DNA of 64,000 nt from positions 574,607 through 638,606 of the forward strand of contig CAXAMN010026706.1 in the NCBI GenBank assembly GCA_963970005.1, in the 5' to 3' direction. The notes under the pieces were generated by a model. The model did not search any database. It was not told the origin of the DNA and saw nothing but the letters and a program-made list of their open reading frames with translations. This stretch comes from Durusdinium trenchii. Its lineage: Eukaryota; Sar; Dinophyceae; Suessiales; Symbiodiniaceae. The translations under genes and the position numbers were made by a program. Numbering within the stretch: position 1 is the first letter of the stretch; each line of letters opens with the position of its first letter. This document shows, one piece after another, positions 1-12,775 of the stretch.

Positions 1-228
1 AGGATTTGAGGGGTTTGAGGGGTTTGAAGGGCAGGTCCAGATATCTAACGTCGCTTTCGGATCCCGTAAAAAAAACATTTTGAAGCAGCCTCGAGCAAGC
101 CCCTTCTGGCAAGTTTCGAGGCTTTGGAGGGAGAGGGATTTTGAGGGAGAGGGATTGAGGGATTTGAGGGGTTTGAAGGGCAGGCCCAGATGTCTAACGT
201 CGCTTTCGGATCCCGTAAAAAAACAAAA
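1..228. repeat. Dispersed/tandem repeat, copies 1 (partial) and 2
   Basis: A unit that runs from a CCTCGAGCAAGCCCC segment, through a G-rich GAGGGATTTGAGGGG stretch, to TCTAACGTCGCTTTCGGATC and an A-run. The end half occupies 1-72, a full copy follows to about 227, and a third copy lies at 1,011-1,139. The A-run at each unit end and the partial head-to-tail arrangement could reflect a small non-autonomous retroelement or a tandem duplication; the sequence does not decide. Confidence 0.75.
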
Positions 229-1010
229 ACATCTACCCAGCCTTAGGAAATTAATCAAGGTCTCCTACTGAGATCTTTAATAATTTTTTTGGATTAATTT
301 CTAGAAGTTGGGTGAATACTCAGAGGGGTACCCCTAGCAAGGCGCCAGATATTAATTGACCTGGAATTCATTTCTTGCTTCCTAGGTCAAGGTCACTGGA
401 ATTAATTTTTTGATTTGGGGGGGGGTGCAAATAAAACAGGTGGTGAGGAACATGTCTACCACCCATTGATTAAATATGTGTATACTAATTATACTAGCTC
501 CAGCTTGTGATTTAGATGCTGTACACAATGTGTGCAAGGCTTGTGATTCAGATGTCGCAAAGTAAACAGAGAGATGTGATTGAGATTTTGCATGTGTTTG
601 TGCACAACGCATCCTTTAGCAGGGAGGAACTCAGCGATTGAAAGAACGAATGAAACATGACAGAAATACAATGAAATACAGAGTTCAGGTAAATACAGAT
701 ATGGAAACCAGTAGATGTGGCAGGTAAGAAGAAGCTGCTTGTGTGCACTCTGCATTTTCAGAATTCAGAAATTATTCGTATGGTGGTTGACATCTCAGTG
801 TTTTTTTAATTTGAACTCACAGGTCACCTAGATTAATTAACTGAGAACTCGGCCTGCCTCACAGTCATTCCTGATTAATTTTCTTATCTATTTTAATCTT
901 CCACTTGGCAGTGGTTGGATTATTTAGAAGGCCCTCCCTAATTAAAAAAGTAAATTAATCAAGGGGGGCCCTCACCCCGCCCCCTACCTAATGCAGGGGA
1001 GATACAAAAA
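229..1010. other. Unassigned, AT-leaning spacer
   Basis: I see no convincing coding sequence. TTAATTAA-like tracts and a poly-G run near 418-425 are present. The short open frames on the minus strand have no recognisable motif. Confidence 0.5.
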
Positions 1011-1151
1011 CACATTTTGAAGCAGCCTCGAGCAAGCCCCTTCTGGCAAGTTTCGAGGCTTTTGAGGGATTTGAGGGGTTTGAGGGGTTTGAAGGGCAGG
1101 CCCAGATGTCTAACGTCGCTTTCGGATCCCGTAAAAACACATTTTGAAGCA
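1011..1151. repeat. Dispersed repeat, copy 3
   Basis: Near-identical to the unit at 73-227 but with a shorter G-rich part. It is followed at 1,138-1,151 by the first bases of another unit (ACATTTTGAAGCAG), which then breaks off into unrelated GC-rich sequence. Confidence 0.75.
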
Positions 1152-4100
1152 GCTGGGGCGCCATCTCCGGGGCCGCTCCGTTCGCCCCCACACAGCAAGA
1201 CCATGCTCGAACCCTCCACACCCTGAGCACTCGTACCTTCTCTCACGCGCTCCCCTTGCAGTCGCAAGGGGTCGGCGGATATATATATAGAACTTGGTCA
1301 TCAGAGTATATCCAAGGAGGTATCCAAGGAGGCTTTGCCTCAGGGAGCCAAGCTGATGGGTGTTACCAGCTTGCCAGGCCATCTCCATGTGTATTGACGC
1401 AATTGAAGAGGGAAGATGTGCAAAGTGACCTAAGCAAAATCCAAAGTACGAGTAATGGTGAACATGGGACGAATCTCTCTTTGAGGGAGCTCTAATGGAA
1501 GCGGGGGCTATCAAATCTCCTTCTCTCCACGCACCTTTGCCTTATTCGTTCATCTTCTTTACGATCAAGTCCGTTCAATCACAGACTGTGACTCACACCG
1601 CATCCATTGGCCTTTCACCGTAGCCAACCCATTCTTCACCCCAAGCTGTTGCCACTTTTTTGCCATTGATATCGGGTCTTTCTCGCACGCGCGAGGTCCC
1701 GCACCCAACGTCCAAACCTGACTCGCTGTTCGGCAGCAGAACCACTGACCGAACCGTCGCACCGTTCGTCACAGGAGTCTTTGGAGCGGCACTGGCACCA
1801 TCTCCCGTGCCTTTCGCCGGAGCCTCCGGGAGGCCGAGAGAGAACACCGGTGGCGGAGAGGAGTCACGCCCGGGACCCGTAAGCACCCTGATGATACGTG
1901 TGGGACAAAGAGATGGTTCATGATGGTTCATTCATGATTTAGACCACTCCGGTGTTCTTTTGAAGAGCCAAGACGGATTTCATTTGGGAAGATGTTTGTC
2001 CAGGACGGTTCAACGAGTTCGCTCTATGCTTGTATTGAAAGAGCACGAGCTGGTGTAGCGAGCTTCATCCGGATACATGTCTTGGACATAGGTTCATGCA
2101 GCATGGTGCGCAAGATGGACAATCATACGCAGAGGTGTTTGTTGAGCAAGGGTTCCCCATTGAGAGAGGTGTTGGATTCGATCTTCCAAACCTATGCCCA
2201 ACAGATATGTGGGATCAAAATCTCACATGTATTGGATTTATTTTATGGATCAGTATATACATTTGGTTTGGTTCACTGAACTGTGTTGTTATTTTCCTGT
2301 CAGGGCGGCTGGGCCATCTCTGAGGACGGGTGTGATGCATTGGATGCCAGGGGTCTGGCATCAGCCAGAACCGGGGGAATCGCTTGTTGTACCACAGAAC
2401 TGGTGAATCCTGCTGGAAAGCCACTTGAGTGTTTCAGGGTATCCAGTTTTCAGAGGCCAAGTCATGGTAGCTGACTGACGATGTTTGTTCAGCATGATGG
2501 GATTGCTGGGTTGATGGATGGGTCCATGTTTCATTAAAGAAATAACTACTTCGAGACCCTCCGTCCCGCTGGTGCGCCGCAAAAGCTGGGGGGAACCTCT
2601 TGGCAGCTTCGAACTGCGAATTGCAGGTGTTCTTTACACGTTCTGCCTGTAAATATCAGAGAGCAGTTTTCAGGAAACCACTTAGTCTTAGTCAACGCTT
2701 CTACCACTGCCCTTCTGGATGTAAAAAGAACAACAAGTTCACCGCCATGCCAACTCGTGTTTTCCTGCAAGCTGTCAATGTCTGCTTAGATCTCCAACTT
2801 GTCAAGGCTTGCATAAAGGGACCAGTCTCATGTGCGTCACCTGCAAGCTGATGGCACTTCGGTGTGCCACCCGAAACGTGCCCTGTGGCGAGGATGTTTT
2901 GGACTGGTCGCTGCTCTTGAAGCTCCAGTCGGAGGCCGTCACGTGACGGCCAGTAGGTCGACGAAACAGCGCAACAGTGCTCCGGTGGTGTGTAGCATTC
3001 TATAAAAAATATGGTTTGGTTTGGTTTGGGCTGGCAGGTCTCCATTTTCCACACGGCAATTCACGCACTCTTCGCTCGCATTGTGAAATCAAAGTCTGAG
3101 TCTTATTGATTTAGCCCCCAGGTCACCAACCCAGCGCACTGGACCCTACAGGGAGAACAGCTTGACTGTGAAACGAGCTTCCTATACACAGAGAGGCACC
3201 AGTACAGTACGCAATACAGGCACCCAAGCAGGCGACCAACAGAAAGACCTGTGGCCTGTGCCCCACAAGTTCCTGAACGCGTTTTCATAAAGGTTTCGGA
3301 AAGCCAAGCAGCGTGTTTTCGCACGGCTGGATGAGTCGAGGCATTCTGGATATCCTAGCCTTGGTTGAGTCGAAGCTGAGCAAGTGGCAAGTGAAGTAAC
3401 TTGAAGATGATCCAGGATAGTATGTGCATTGCATTATCAACTACAATCAAGTTGATTGTGCATTTACATGCATTATTCTTCCTACTTGTAGTGCATGTTG
3501 GGTTCGTCCAGACACTCATTGAACAGAGGACTTACACTAGGTCTACCTTCGCAATTGCGTTTTGTTCTCATGAAGCTTGGCGTTTGTGCATACATGTTTG
3601 CTTGGATTTCCGTGCTTCCTACGGTTGTTCCCTACGGTTGTTCTCCTTTTTGCTGCCAAAAATGCCAGTGAAATAGGTGCCATATACTGGAATACTCAGA
3701 TGATGCCATGGCTTGGTGTTATGTAAAGTAGCCTTTCAATATCATTCAATTTGGAGCAGATGCAGTCAATTGTTCTCCTTGCCAGAGAGTCCAAGGAACG
3801 TATTGAGTACCAACCAATCCTGCCATGAGAGCCTTGTTTCTCCAATTGCAGGTTGCCCGGGTCCTTGTCGAGGCAATTGGGATGGTCGAAGCTTAGCAGT
3901 CGCTGTTCAAGGGTGCGACATTCAAGGATTCAATACAAGTTTGGATCAAAGAAGAAATGAACAAGACATAAAACGAGCGAGAGAGGTCGAAAACCAGAGA
4001 GTAAGTCAATGTAAGTCAGGCATTCAAGAGAAATGATTCAAAAAAAAAGAAAATAGCTTTGGCTTCACGGTTCTCCCTTGTTGTTCCCCCAAACAGTGTG

Positions 4101-4319
4101 GGCACACTGAGGGGTTCTTACGGTAAGGGAAAGGCAGCTGATGCTTAGATCGCTGAAGCGCGCCAGCGTGAACGGCTAATTCATTGCTATTTACAGTACA
4201 TTCATGACTCGCGACATCGTCCATGTGCACTTCCACTGCGCAGGCTCACAAAGTCTGGGGGCCGGCGGCGGGTGCTTCTAGCGACTGCGCTCTCGTTGTG
4301 GTGCCGTGCGCATTTTGGT
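1152..4319. other. Unassigned region
   Basis: No exon I can defend. Several frames of 60-130 codons are open on both strands, but none shows a motif, repeat or credible splice pair. A GGTTT tandem of about four units sits at 3,010-3,030. Confidence 0.45.
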
Positions 4320-4905
4320 ACATGGTGGTCTTTTTTCGTGGCAGGTGCAAAGGAAACCTCGTGCTTTGGTGCTCCAAAGTCGACTTTTCGTGACAAGTGC
4401 AAGGGATCGGAGCTGTTTTAAATCGAAGTGCAGTTTTCGTGGCAGGTGCAGCATTTTGGACATGGTGGTGATCGTCGAAGAGCTCTGATTTCGTGACAGG
4501 TGCAGTGAATTGTGACTTTTGGACATGTGGCTCGTTTGCAGATTTCGTGGCAGGCGCAGCACTTGGTGAACCTCGAAGTGCAGATTTCGTGGCAGGCACA
4601 GCACTTGGTGAACCTCGAAGTGCAGATTTCGTGGCAGGCACAGCACTTGGTGAACCTCGAAGTGCAGATTTCGTGGCAGGCACAGCACTGGTGAACCTCG
4701 AAGTGCAGATTTCGTGTGGCAGGCACTGCACTTGGTGAACCTCGAGGTGCAGATTTCGCGGCAGGCACAGCACTTGGTGAACTTCGAAGTGTAGGCTTCG
4801 TGGCAGGCACAGCACTTGGTGAACCTCGAGCTGCAGATTTCGTAGCAGGCGCAGCACTTTGCAGAGTTCGTGAGTTCGTGACAGGCGCCGCATTGTGTGA
4901 ATTTG
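4320..4905. repeat. 42-bp minisatellite (VNTR)
   Basis: At least eight copies of a 42-bp unit lie between about 4,538 and 4,865, each with GCAGATTTCGTGGCAGG and CACTTGGTGAACCTCGAAG. More diverged copies start near 4,320, 4,385 and 4,435. Because 42 is a multiple of three, several frames stay open on both strands. The minus strand gives 14-residue repeats containing LPRNLHFEVHQV over 215 codons, and the plus strand gives repeats containing FVAGTALGEPRSAD. I treat these frames as a consequence of the repeat rather than proof of a gene. One unit near 4,718 carries a 2-3 bp insertion. Confidence 0.9.
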
Positions 4906-4918
4906 CTCACTTGATGCG

Positions 4919-5448
4919 TGCTCTGGTGACTGTGCTCTCAGATGTGTGCTCTCTGGATCTCTGTCTGGTGATCCACACTCCTAGACACCTAGACCTCTTG
5001 TCTCCTGGCGTGGTTCCACCCAGGCGCGCTCGGCACTTTGGGCAAGGTTCACTCATTCACTACCTTGATGTATGCTCTGGTGACTGTGTTCTCAGAGGTG
5101 TGCTCTCCTTGGTCTTCTGCTCTCTCATTCGCACTCATAACTCACTCTCATTCACAAGCATTCTTCCTTTCACTCACGCTCGCATTCACTGTCACACTCT
5201 TACTCATCCTCACTCGCTCACTGATTCGCTCACTTGCTGCGTGCTCTGGTGACTGTGTTCTCAGATGTGCGATCGTCTACCTTGCAAGCCAGATCTGACC
5301 TCTGTCTTCTTACACTGACCACGTCCACCTCACTCTGACTCGCTCGCTCTCACTCGCGCTCGGAACGCCCACGCTCACTCTCACTCACATGGCTGCTCAT
5401 TCTCACTCACGCTCATATTCTGCGTGGTCTGGTGACTGTGCTCTCAGA
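4919..5448. repeat. Four spaced copies of a 24-bp motif
   Basis: The motif TGCTCTGGTGACTGTG followed by YTCTCAGA occurs at 4,919, 5,073, 5,242 and 5,425. The intervals are 154, 169 and 183 bp and are filled with CT-rich, CACTC-type simple sequence. This is a degenerate long-period tandem array. Confidence 0.8.
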
Positions 5449-5627
5449 CGCGTGCTCTTTAGACTTCTGTAGACCTCTGAAACTCAAGCTTGTTCTCATG
5501 TGTGTGCTCTTCTTTAGGCTTTTGTTTCGAGAGCGATCTGGCGCGGTACGCCTAGCTATTCTTGTATCCAGCGCACCTGGTTTAGTTCCACCCCACGCTC
5601 GACTTGCATCCACTGCAACCGACGGTC

Positions 5628-5880
5628 TGCGACTCCGCGACCGTTGTCTCCTGAGGTGTCCGCGGCTCCGCGACACTTTTTCGTCTGCGACTCCGCGACC
5701 GTTTCCTACAGCGAGCACTCTGTCTGCGGCTCCGTGACAGAGTCTCCTCCCGTCTGCGGCTACACGACACTTTGCTATAGAAACGCACTCCGTCTGCGAT
5801 TCCGCGACGCAGTGGAAGAACCAAGGTGTCTCCTGTGAGCATTTCTATGCTCTGTCTGCGATTCCACGACACATTGTGCT
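5628..5880. repeat. GTCTGCGRYTCCGCGAC repeat cluster
   Basis: About seven copies of a 17-bp motif (GTCTGCGACTCCGCGAC and close variants) occur at irregular 25-45 bp spacing. Variants alternate between GACTCC, GGCTCC and GATTCC. No exon is evident in it. Confidence 0.8.
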
Positions 5881-6208
5881 CCTGCCTGCTCTACTCAAGG
5901 CAAAAAGTGCGCTTGACGACTGCTGCCTTTCAATTTCTACTTTGACATTGGACCTTTCCGCCTTGGACAATGATTTTCTCTTTCTTTGGACATTTCAGTT
6001 TTCTGTTCGAACTGTTTGTTACGAAAGCCAGCCTTCGTAGAAGGCGCTAGCGGAGTTGTGTCTGGCGAACGAAGTGAGTAGTTAGGGGGTCTGGGGGGGT
6101 GGCCCGAGAAAGGTATACGGAAGGTTTTTTGAGGTTGTGTTGGAGGTGATTTTTGAGGGGTGGTGATGCAAGAAATGCCAAATGCTTCATTTGCATCATC
6201 TGAATGGA

Positions 6209-6973
6209 AAGGTGTAGTTGGCACCTTGCAAGGTATAGAGACCTAGGGTAGCTATAGTGCAGCTACCAGGTATAGTACTTCAAGTTCCCTTTCCGTCAAC
6301 CGCTTGAGAACCTCTACACACGCACAGCAATCCACAGCTTTGAAGTCTCATTCGTGCTTTGAACTTGTATAGGTGTGTAAGAGGTATAGCAACATACTAT
6401 TTATACGGACCCAGGGTAGCTACAAGTAGCTACAGTTCTGTTCCCGGGTATGGCGCGCATGAGGCTTCAAAGCTGTGGTTTTCAAGCTAAATTCAAGGTG
6501 GCCTGAGACCAGGGTTTGCTGCCCTAAAACACTCTGTTCAGGCCACCTTGAAAATAAAGGTCTTGTAGCTACAATTCTGTTCCCAGGTATGGCGCGCATG
6601 AGGCTTCAAAGCTGTGGTTTTGAAGCTAAATTCAAGGTGGCCTGAGACCAGGGTTTGCTGCCCTAAAACACTCTGTGCAGGCCACCTTGAAAATAAAGGT
6701 GTAGTTGGCACCTTGCCAGGTATAGAGACCCAGGGTAGCTATGTAGCTGTGGTTTTCAAGCTAAATTGGCCTGAGACCACGGTTTACTGCCCTGAAACAC
6801 TCTGTTCAGGCCACCTTGAAAATAAAGGTGTAGTTGGCACCTTGCTTGCAGCTACCAGGTATAGTACTTCAAGTTCCCTTTCCGTCAACCGCTCGATAGC
6901 CTCTACACACGCACAGCAATCCACAGCTTTGAAGTCTCATTCGTGCTTTGAACTTGTGTAGGTGTGTAAGAGG
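6209..6973. repeat. Block duplication with internal triplicate repeats
   Basis: A block of about 150-175 bp (GTGTAGTTGGCACCTTGC ... TTTGAACTTGT, GGTGTGTAAGAGGT) occurs at 6,209-6,383 and again, slightly shortened, at 6,825-6,973. Between them a roughly 60-bp unit (GGCCTGAGACC ... CAGGCCACCTTGAAAATAAA) occurs three times, ending near 6,561, 6,699 and 6,828. GGTAGCTA and CAGGTATAG motifs recur throughout. This reads as a compound repeat, not a gene. Confidence 0.85.
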
Positions 6974-7290
6974 TCTCACGGCCGCCTCCACCTGGCAAAT
7001 GCCAAGCGGAGCTGCCGTAGAGAAATGAAAGAAAATGGAGTGGGATGGTGGATCTGGGGTGCAGACCTACCTTTCTATCCTATGCTTCGACGCGCAGTTC
7101 TCGAGAAAGGGAAGCGCTGGCTTTCGTTTTGCAGCTTCTGTTTGTTCGATTTGACAATTCACCTTCTACTTCGTGCTCGCGGGTGCTACTCTCCCTACTT
7201 CCATGCACTTCTACTTTCTCCTCCTTCGTGCTCGCGGGTGCTTCACCTCCTCCTGCCACTTTCTGTGATGACTGCGGATGATACACACTC

Positions 7291-7318
7291 CACACTGTTT
7301 GGGGTCTCTTGCCGGGAT
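7291..7318 (+). repeat. 28-bp dispersed element, copy A
   Basis: A 28-bp string containing CTGTTTGGGGTCTCTTGCC is identical to 53,411-53,438 in the same orientation, while the flanks differ. Its function is unknown; such an exact short match at two loci implies a mobile or much-copied short element. Confidence 0.7.
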
Positions 7319-7502
7319 TATTTGTTTTTGGGACAAATTTTTGATGGGTTTGCTTATTTTGGCGCCCCTACCAAAAAAATGGATCACAACCAAGAACTTC
7401 CTGGTTGACGCAGAGTTTCCTGCAGATCACTTGCGTTCGTTAGCCAAGTTGGTTGGGCATAAAGACGTCAATTAGCGACAGACTTCAACTAAATACTGTA
7501 AC

Positions 7503-7751
7503 CAAAAGACGTCAAAAGACGAAGCAAAACGGTTGGAGGAACACCGTGTTGCCTTGGCCGGTGCCTTTCGCATCCAGGAAGAGTTTCAAGCGGCTACAGC
7601 AGGGCAGACTCGTCAACCTTTCATGGATTCAAGAGCGTTTCGGGTGGAAACCGTGGCCTTTGGCGGCCACGGCTGGTCTCAAGGAATGTTGAAACAGTTG
7701 GAATCTGTTCGAACAGCTGTTGGAGTGTGTACATTTGTGGTTCTGACATGA
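7503..7751 (+). CDS. Candidate exon, unknown protein
   Basis: An open frame reads through a polar, helix-prone segment (KRLEEHRVALAGAFRIQEEF) followed by MDSRAFRVETVAFGGHGW and KQLESVRTAVG, with stop TGA at 7,749. The composition looks like real protein rather than noise. No family is recognised. The true exon edges are not clear: an AG at about 7,508 could be an acceptor, and the stop may lie beyond a donor I cannot place. It could equally be a fragment of an old retroelement. Confidence 0.3.
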   Translation, partial: QKTSKDEAKRLEEHRVALAGAFRIQEEFQAATAGQTRQPFMDSRAFRVETVAFGGHGWSQGMLKQLESVRTAVGVCTFVVLT

Positions 7752-9286
7752 GCCATAGGGTCTTGCACGGTGTACTTTTTCATAAAAAGGAGCCAAACTT
7801 GAGGCTTGTTGGACTAGTGCAATGGATGGATGTTGGTGCGGAATACTTCTGGATATCCCACGATGAAAACAGCTAAGCTCTCCTGAAGCTGGGAGGCCTC
7901 CAATCTATCGAATGTTCCGTGGGTCCTGGGGACGCGTAACCCGTGGGTGGGGGGTGCCTCGTCCTGGGTGAGTCGAGCAAGTCCGAAAAAGCGTTCCTGG
8001 TTCCTGTCGAGGGCGTTCCAAGAAACAAAGAACAAGAAACATCAAGAAACTCTGGACTGAGCCAGGTTGGCTGGAGCTGTGGGAAGCACAGTTGGAGGCT
8101 TCGAAGAAGCGAGTCGTCGAAACATCGGCAGGTGAATGATGGAAAACTGCAAGGAATAACAGAATACGGACTTGATGTTCCGATGGAAAAAAAAGAAAAC
8201 ATTGACAAAAATGAAGCCGTTTTTCTCAATTTTTGATGATTCAATATGATTCATGTGATACAGTATGAGTCATGAAGATTAAGGACTTCTAGACTTTGGA
8301 TATACACAGAGCCTTGGGAACAGGTCCACCTGTGGTCCGTTGAGATGCGAAGGAGTATCATCTCCAGGATCGTCAATCCCAAAGCTTCTGTTTTGTCGAT
8401 TGTTTGTGATTACAGCTATTCTCACACATATCCAAAACAGTTTTCTCGATAGCGCGACTTGTGGTCCGTGTCCGTCACGGCCTATCAAAGGCAGTGAAGT
8501 CGGAGGGGAATCAGGTAGTTTTCTCAATAAATACTCTATTCCTTTGGCACGTCCCACATGTTTATTGACGATGACAGTGAATCCTCCACTCCTCATGGAG
8601 AGAACTCTTTCCCGTGAGTCGATTCCTGACACGGTTGCGTCGCGTCGGCGGTTTGGATCGTTTCACGGATGGATGGTCGCTCAATGTCGCTCACACATTT
8701 GGGTTTCACTGGCTTTACAATCCCTATCACTCCTGGTGGTCTGGCGGTTCAAATATCATCAATTCACCTGGATGGTCTGACCAGTTGTCACTGGCGTCCC
8801 CTTCCCAGGACGCAGGCTGCCAAGCATTAGCCACTGCCGTGGCTGTGTGAGAAACCTGGAAGAGCTCGAATATGTACGAACTTGGGTAACTCACTGTAAG
8901 GCAAGGGCGACCAGATATACTTTTTGAAAGACAGAAGGCGACACTACGACACATTGGGACTACACTTGCTCAAAAGCTTGTGGCGGTATTGATCAGGAGA
9001 AAAGAAACGCCAAGAATGGAGACTGCGTTGCGAATCCGGCTTGGCCTAACCTGGTGACCCAAACGACCAAGACCTGCCATTCTGACATGGCTCGTCCAGA
9101 GTCGAGGCTTCAGCAGCTCCAGTGGTGTCTCAGTGACCAGAGCTGGGGCTCTCAGGCGAGCCTGGGCGTCACATGGGAAGCCTGGGCGTCACGTTGACAG
9201 TCTAGCCTGCAACATGTTTGATGTTGTCATCTAGCACCATGTAAATAGCACCTCAGGAAATGTGTAGCCTGGTCGAGACTAGGCTT

Positions 9287-9338
9287 TCGTTCTTTCTTGT
9301 ACCCATAAGCCATCGTTCTTTCTTGTACCCATAAGCCA
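9287..9338. repeat. 26-bp tandem duplication
   Basis: Two perfect adjacent copies of a 26-bp unit (CGTTCTTTCTTGTACCC plus ATAAGCCAT). Confidence 0.9.
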
Positions 9339-12300
9339 TCATACGCCGACAGCTGTATCGAATTGCGAGATCGACAGTTCTCTTGTATCTCGATATCTCA
9401 AGACGGTCTTCGTACGATCGAACCCAAGGGTTGCATGTTCACACACTGCGACCCGTGCCGGACCCGTGCCTGGCACCAGGGATTCCGCGGACTCCGTTTG
9501 CCTGGCATGTGGTTTGTTCACTGGATTTGACATTGAATGATTGAAGCCAATGGGATGTTCAGGGTTGGAAGCATTCATGCTTGAGGTTGTTTGTATCACG
9601 TTGTATAGACAAGGGCAGCGTTTGGACAAGGATTGTACTATGCACCTGCTCTCAGCATAAACTTCTACTAAATGCCATAGTCCAGATCTTCCTATCCAGC
9701 AAAACAAGCCATTCTGCAGCGCCAGGATGGAGGTGTGGCGAGGTCGGGGAAACGGTACCTCGCGAGAGCACGGCGCATGACATGGCACTGGACAGTTTGA
9801 GTATGGCGGCTGACATGAAGTGACCCTTTACTTTGGATGCGCAGCAAGAAAAATGTTTCAGAAAAGTCTTCATGGGAAGAGCCAGGTGAAAAGTGATGTG
9901 TCCCATGATTTCCCGTTTACGTGCTTTTTTGAGGAAGTTGGAGCACAGATGTAGACGGATGGATGAACAGGATCCATGGAACACCATTGGCCTCCATGGC
10001 TTTGCTCAGCCCGGCACAGGTGGTTCTTTGGCATTGCCCGGCGCAGGCACTTCGGTTTACCGTGATGCGGTGGCAGGTGTTAGCTGGCGTCACGTCGGTG
10101 AACGTCCATGGGAGTAGGGCGTGCAACTGCGGAATCGGTGTTGACTCTGGACTTGTCTTCTCGATGTCCTTTCAAAGAACGAACAAAGATATTCATGCCT
10201 GGATGGGCAAGGTAACGCCGTGCATGTTCTTGGGCTTGAGTTGCTGCCCATTGTTTTCCGAGTATATAGATATGTATACCTCTACAGTCTACAGGTGTCC
10301 ATCTTCAGTCTTCCGCAGGTCCATTCTCGGGTTCGGACTCAGCAACCAAGGCTTCTCAGCCTTGTAAGAGACCCGCCACCACTGGGAGACCACACTTCAC
10401 CATGCCCACATCAACCAGCACTTGGGAGTGCCATCCCAGGGCAAGACCTTGGACCAGGGTCCCACCGAGCCGGCGTCGCAGGCGCGAAGACCGGGAGATC
10501 GGAGACGGGGAACACACCGGGCATTGGAGACGTGTTACTACTACCGTGGCACTTGTTTCTAATAGCTTCTTGTTACTAGTAATAAATAGAAGCGATCTAA
10601 GCAGCCAGAGTCTGGCAGAACATGTTTTTAAGGACATGTGGGACATGGGGACAGTTGGGGACAACCAATCGAGTGACATTTCTGGGACATGGGGACCCAC
10701 TCTGAACCCCAAGTGAGGATAGCTGCGTTCTTGAAAGTGGCCAGTGTCATGATCCAGAGCAGAGCCGTCCATTTATGGCGTGTCATCCATGTGATACAGG
10801 CTGTCATTTGACTTGTGGCTACTCCGCATTGACGGTTGCCCCGGGCGTTGTGGCCTTGCCCTCACAAATGCTCTGTTCAAGGGTCCAAACCACGTCGGCC
10901 GGCTGAGTGACCCAACCAATCAGCCCGGGGTTTCCACCCCCCGATGCCTTCTCAGCCGCCCGTCCGCCTGGTGGGTAAGCCACCACAGTCACGACTGCAC
11001 GAGGATAAATGTTGGGTCTGTCCAGTGGAGCTAAAAGTCTTTGGTACACTCCCAGCTTGTTGCTGGGGTGTAAGTGCACGAACGAAGACGTCAAACTGGA
11101 AGAGCTAAAAGTCTTTGGTGGATCTCAGGGGGGGTTACCATGTATATATACCTAGAGCCTGACCGACCTCTGTTTTGACAGGAAAGTACCATATTTTGGA
11201 CAGTTGATCCTCCAAAACAGGGGTCCAGGTATATATATATAATATATTATAGTATCTAAATGATTTGTTCTGTCCGAATCTGTAACGTTGATCCGGTTTC
11301 ACAAGCAAATCACCAATGTTTGGAACAAGGCCTGCAACAGGCTGCAACAGGCCCGCATCATCCACGGGGGGCGCAGGTCATAGGATGATAGACCGGATAG
11401 ACCGTGGCTCATGGCACCCAAAAGACCGACCGGTTGGCCACCGCCTCGATGAATAGACTCAGACGAGGTAGGGTCAGCCTAGCAGTGGAACTCCGCTCCA
11501 GGTGCCAGAACCCACGGCCAAATGGCTGAAGAGTTGTCAGGACAGGCATAGTATGATATAATATGCTGTTGTTTTGATTCGTTCCATTTATGGATAACTG
11601 GATTTTGCGCTGAAACCTGATCTTGTGGCTCAGTGATTGTACATCATGACCCCATTGAACATCCAGGCTTTTTGAGCTAGTGTTGTACAAACTTTAAACA
11701 GCGCAGATGTGCAGGTACCGAATCATAGAGATAAGTGGTCCTCTTCTGACAAAATCTCTCGTAAGCACTGCAAAAGGAACTCGGAAGAGGACCACTTGCC
11801 TTTATTGTATTGAGGCCTACCAGGTACTCAGGTATACATGTATTGTGGTTTGTAACTTCTCTCTTGTGTCTCCATCGACATCTCGGTCTGGCAAACTCGC
11901 AGCGAAAGCCCTTTTCCATGGAGCAAGCCGGTTGTGACACCCGATAGGACCCGTGCGTGTGGGAGTATCCAAGACATCCCATGTGGTACACTTCATCTAT
12001 CATCCCCAAGTAGAATCAAACAGGACCGCCGTGGCACCGTTTCCATACATTTGGATAGATGGGGATTGACCACCTATCTATCGAAAAAAAAAGGTACCAT
12101 CTCCCTCGTCGGTGTCGGCAAAAACAAAACGAGTGGAAACCCCAAAAACAACCCGATCCTTCGTTGTTCGAGACCGTCGAGCCATCTGCTTTTCGCCACG
12201 CTGCTTCAGGTGGAGATGCCACCAGGACCGGGCGAACCGGGACCGGACTTACCGGTGGTGTGCACCGGTTCCCGGTGGTGGATCAAAGTGAATCAAAGCT

Positions 12301-12751
12301 TTGGTCAAAGTTTTGTGGGAACCCCAACCCCAAAAGAAGCATGACTTCTACTATGGTTCCTTTGCATCTATCTTATTGGGAAATCAAATTTGGCAATGAA
12401 CTCAATAGTGTCTATGTCATCAGCTGCACCCATCGGATTGTAGAATGTCACCATTCTAATGGTAGCTAGAGACAGGTGGCTTTGATGCTTCGATTTCGGT
12501 TCAGCATCTTGCTTTGTGCCAGGCTGCACTGAGGCGCGGTGCCCCAGATGCACATCTATCTTGCAAGGACATGGAAGTACGTTATCGGAGATTATCGGAA
12601 CCCCTGTGGCCTGCATCTGTTTCTAGTGGTCAATACACTATGTAGAAGGGCATGCTGCACTGTACATGTACTTGGTTTCATCATATAGCTGTATGGCTGT
12701 ATGGCCAACAACCAGTGAGTTGCGTCCACTACTGTAATGAGACATCGAACA

Positions 12752-12775
12752 GAGGAGGAGGAGGAGGAGGAGGAG
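12752..12775. repeat. (GAG)8 microsatellite
   Basis: Eight GAG triplets. Confidence 0.95.

Noticed and set aside
1609-1640. Spliced-leader remnant (CCGTAGCCA)
   Set aside because: Only nine bases match the start of the dinoflagellate spliced leader; the rest, including GGCTCAAG, is absent. The same holds for CCGTAGCCCC near 13,682.
4246-4893. 215-codon minus-strand repeat protein
   Set aside because: A 42-bp tandem repeat keeps several frames open on both strands; there is no unique coding part or splice evidence.
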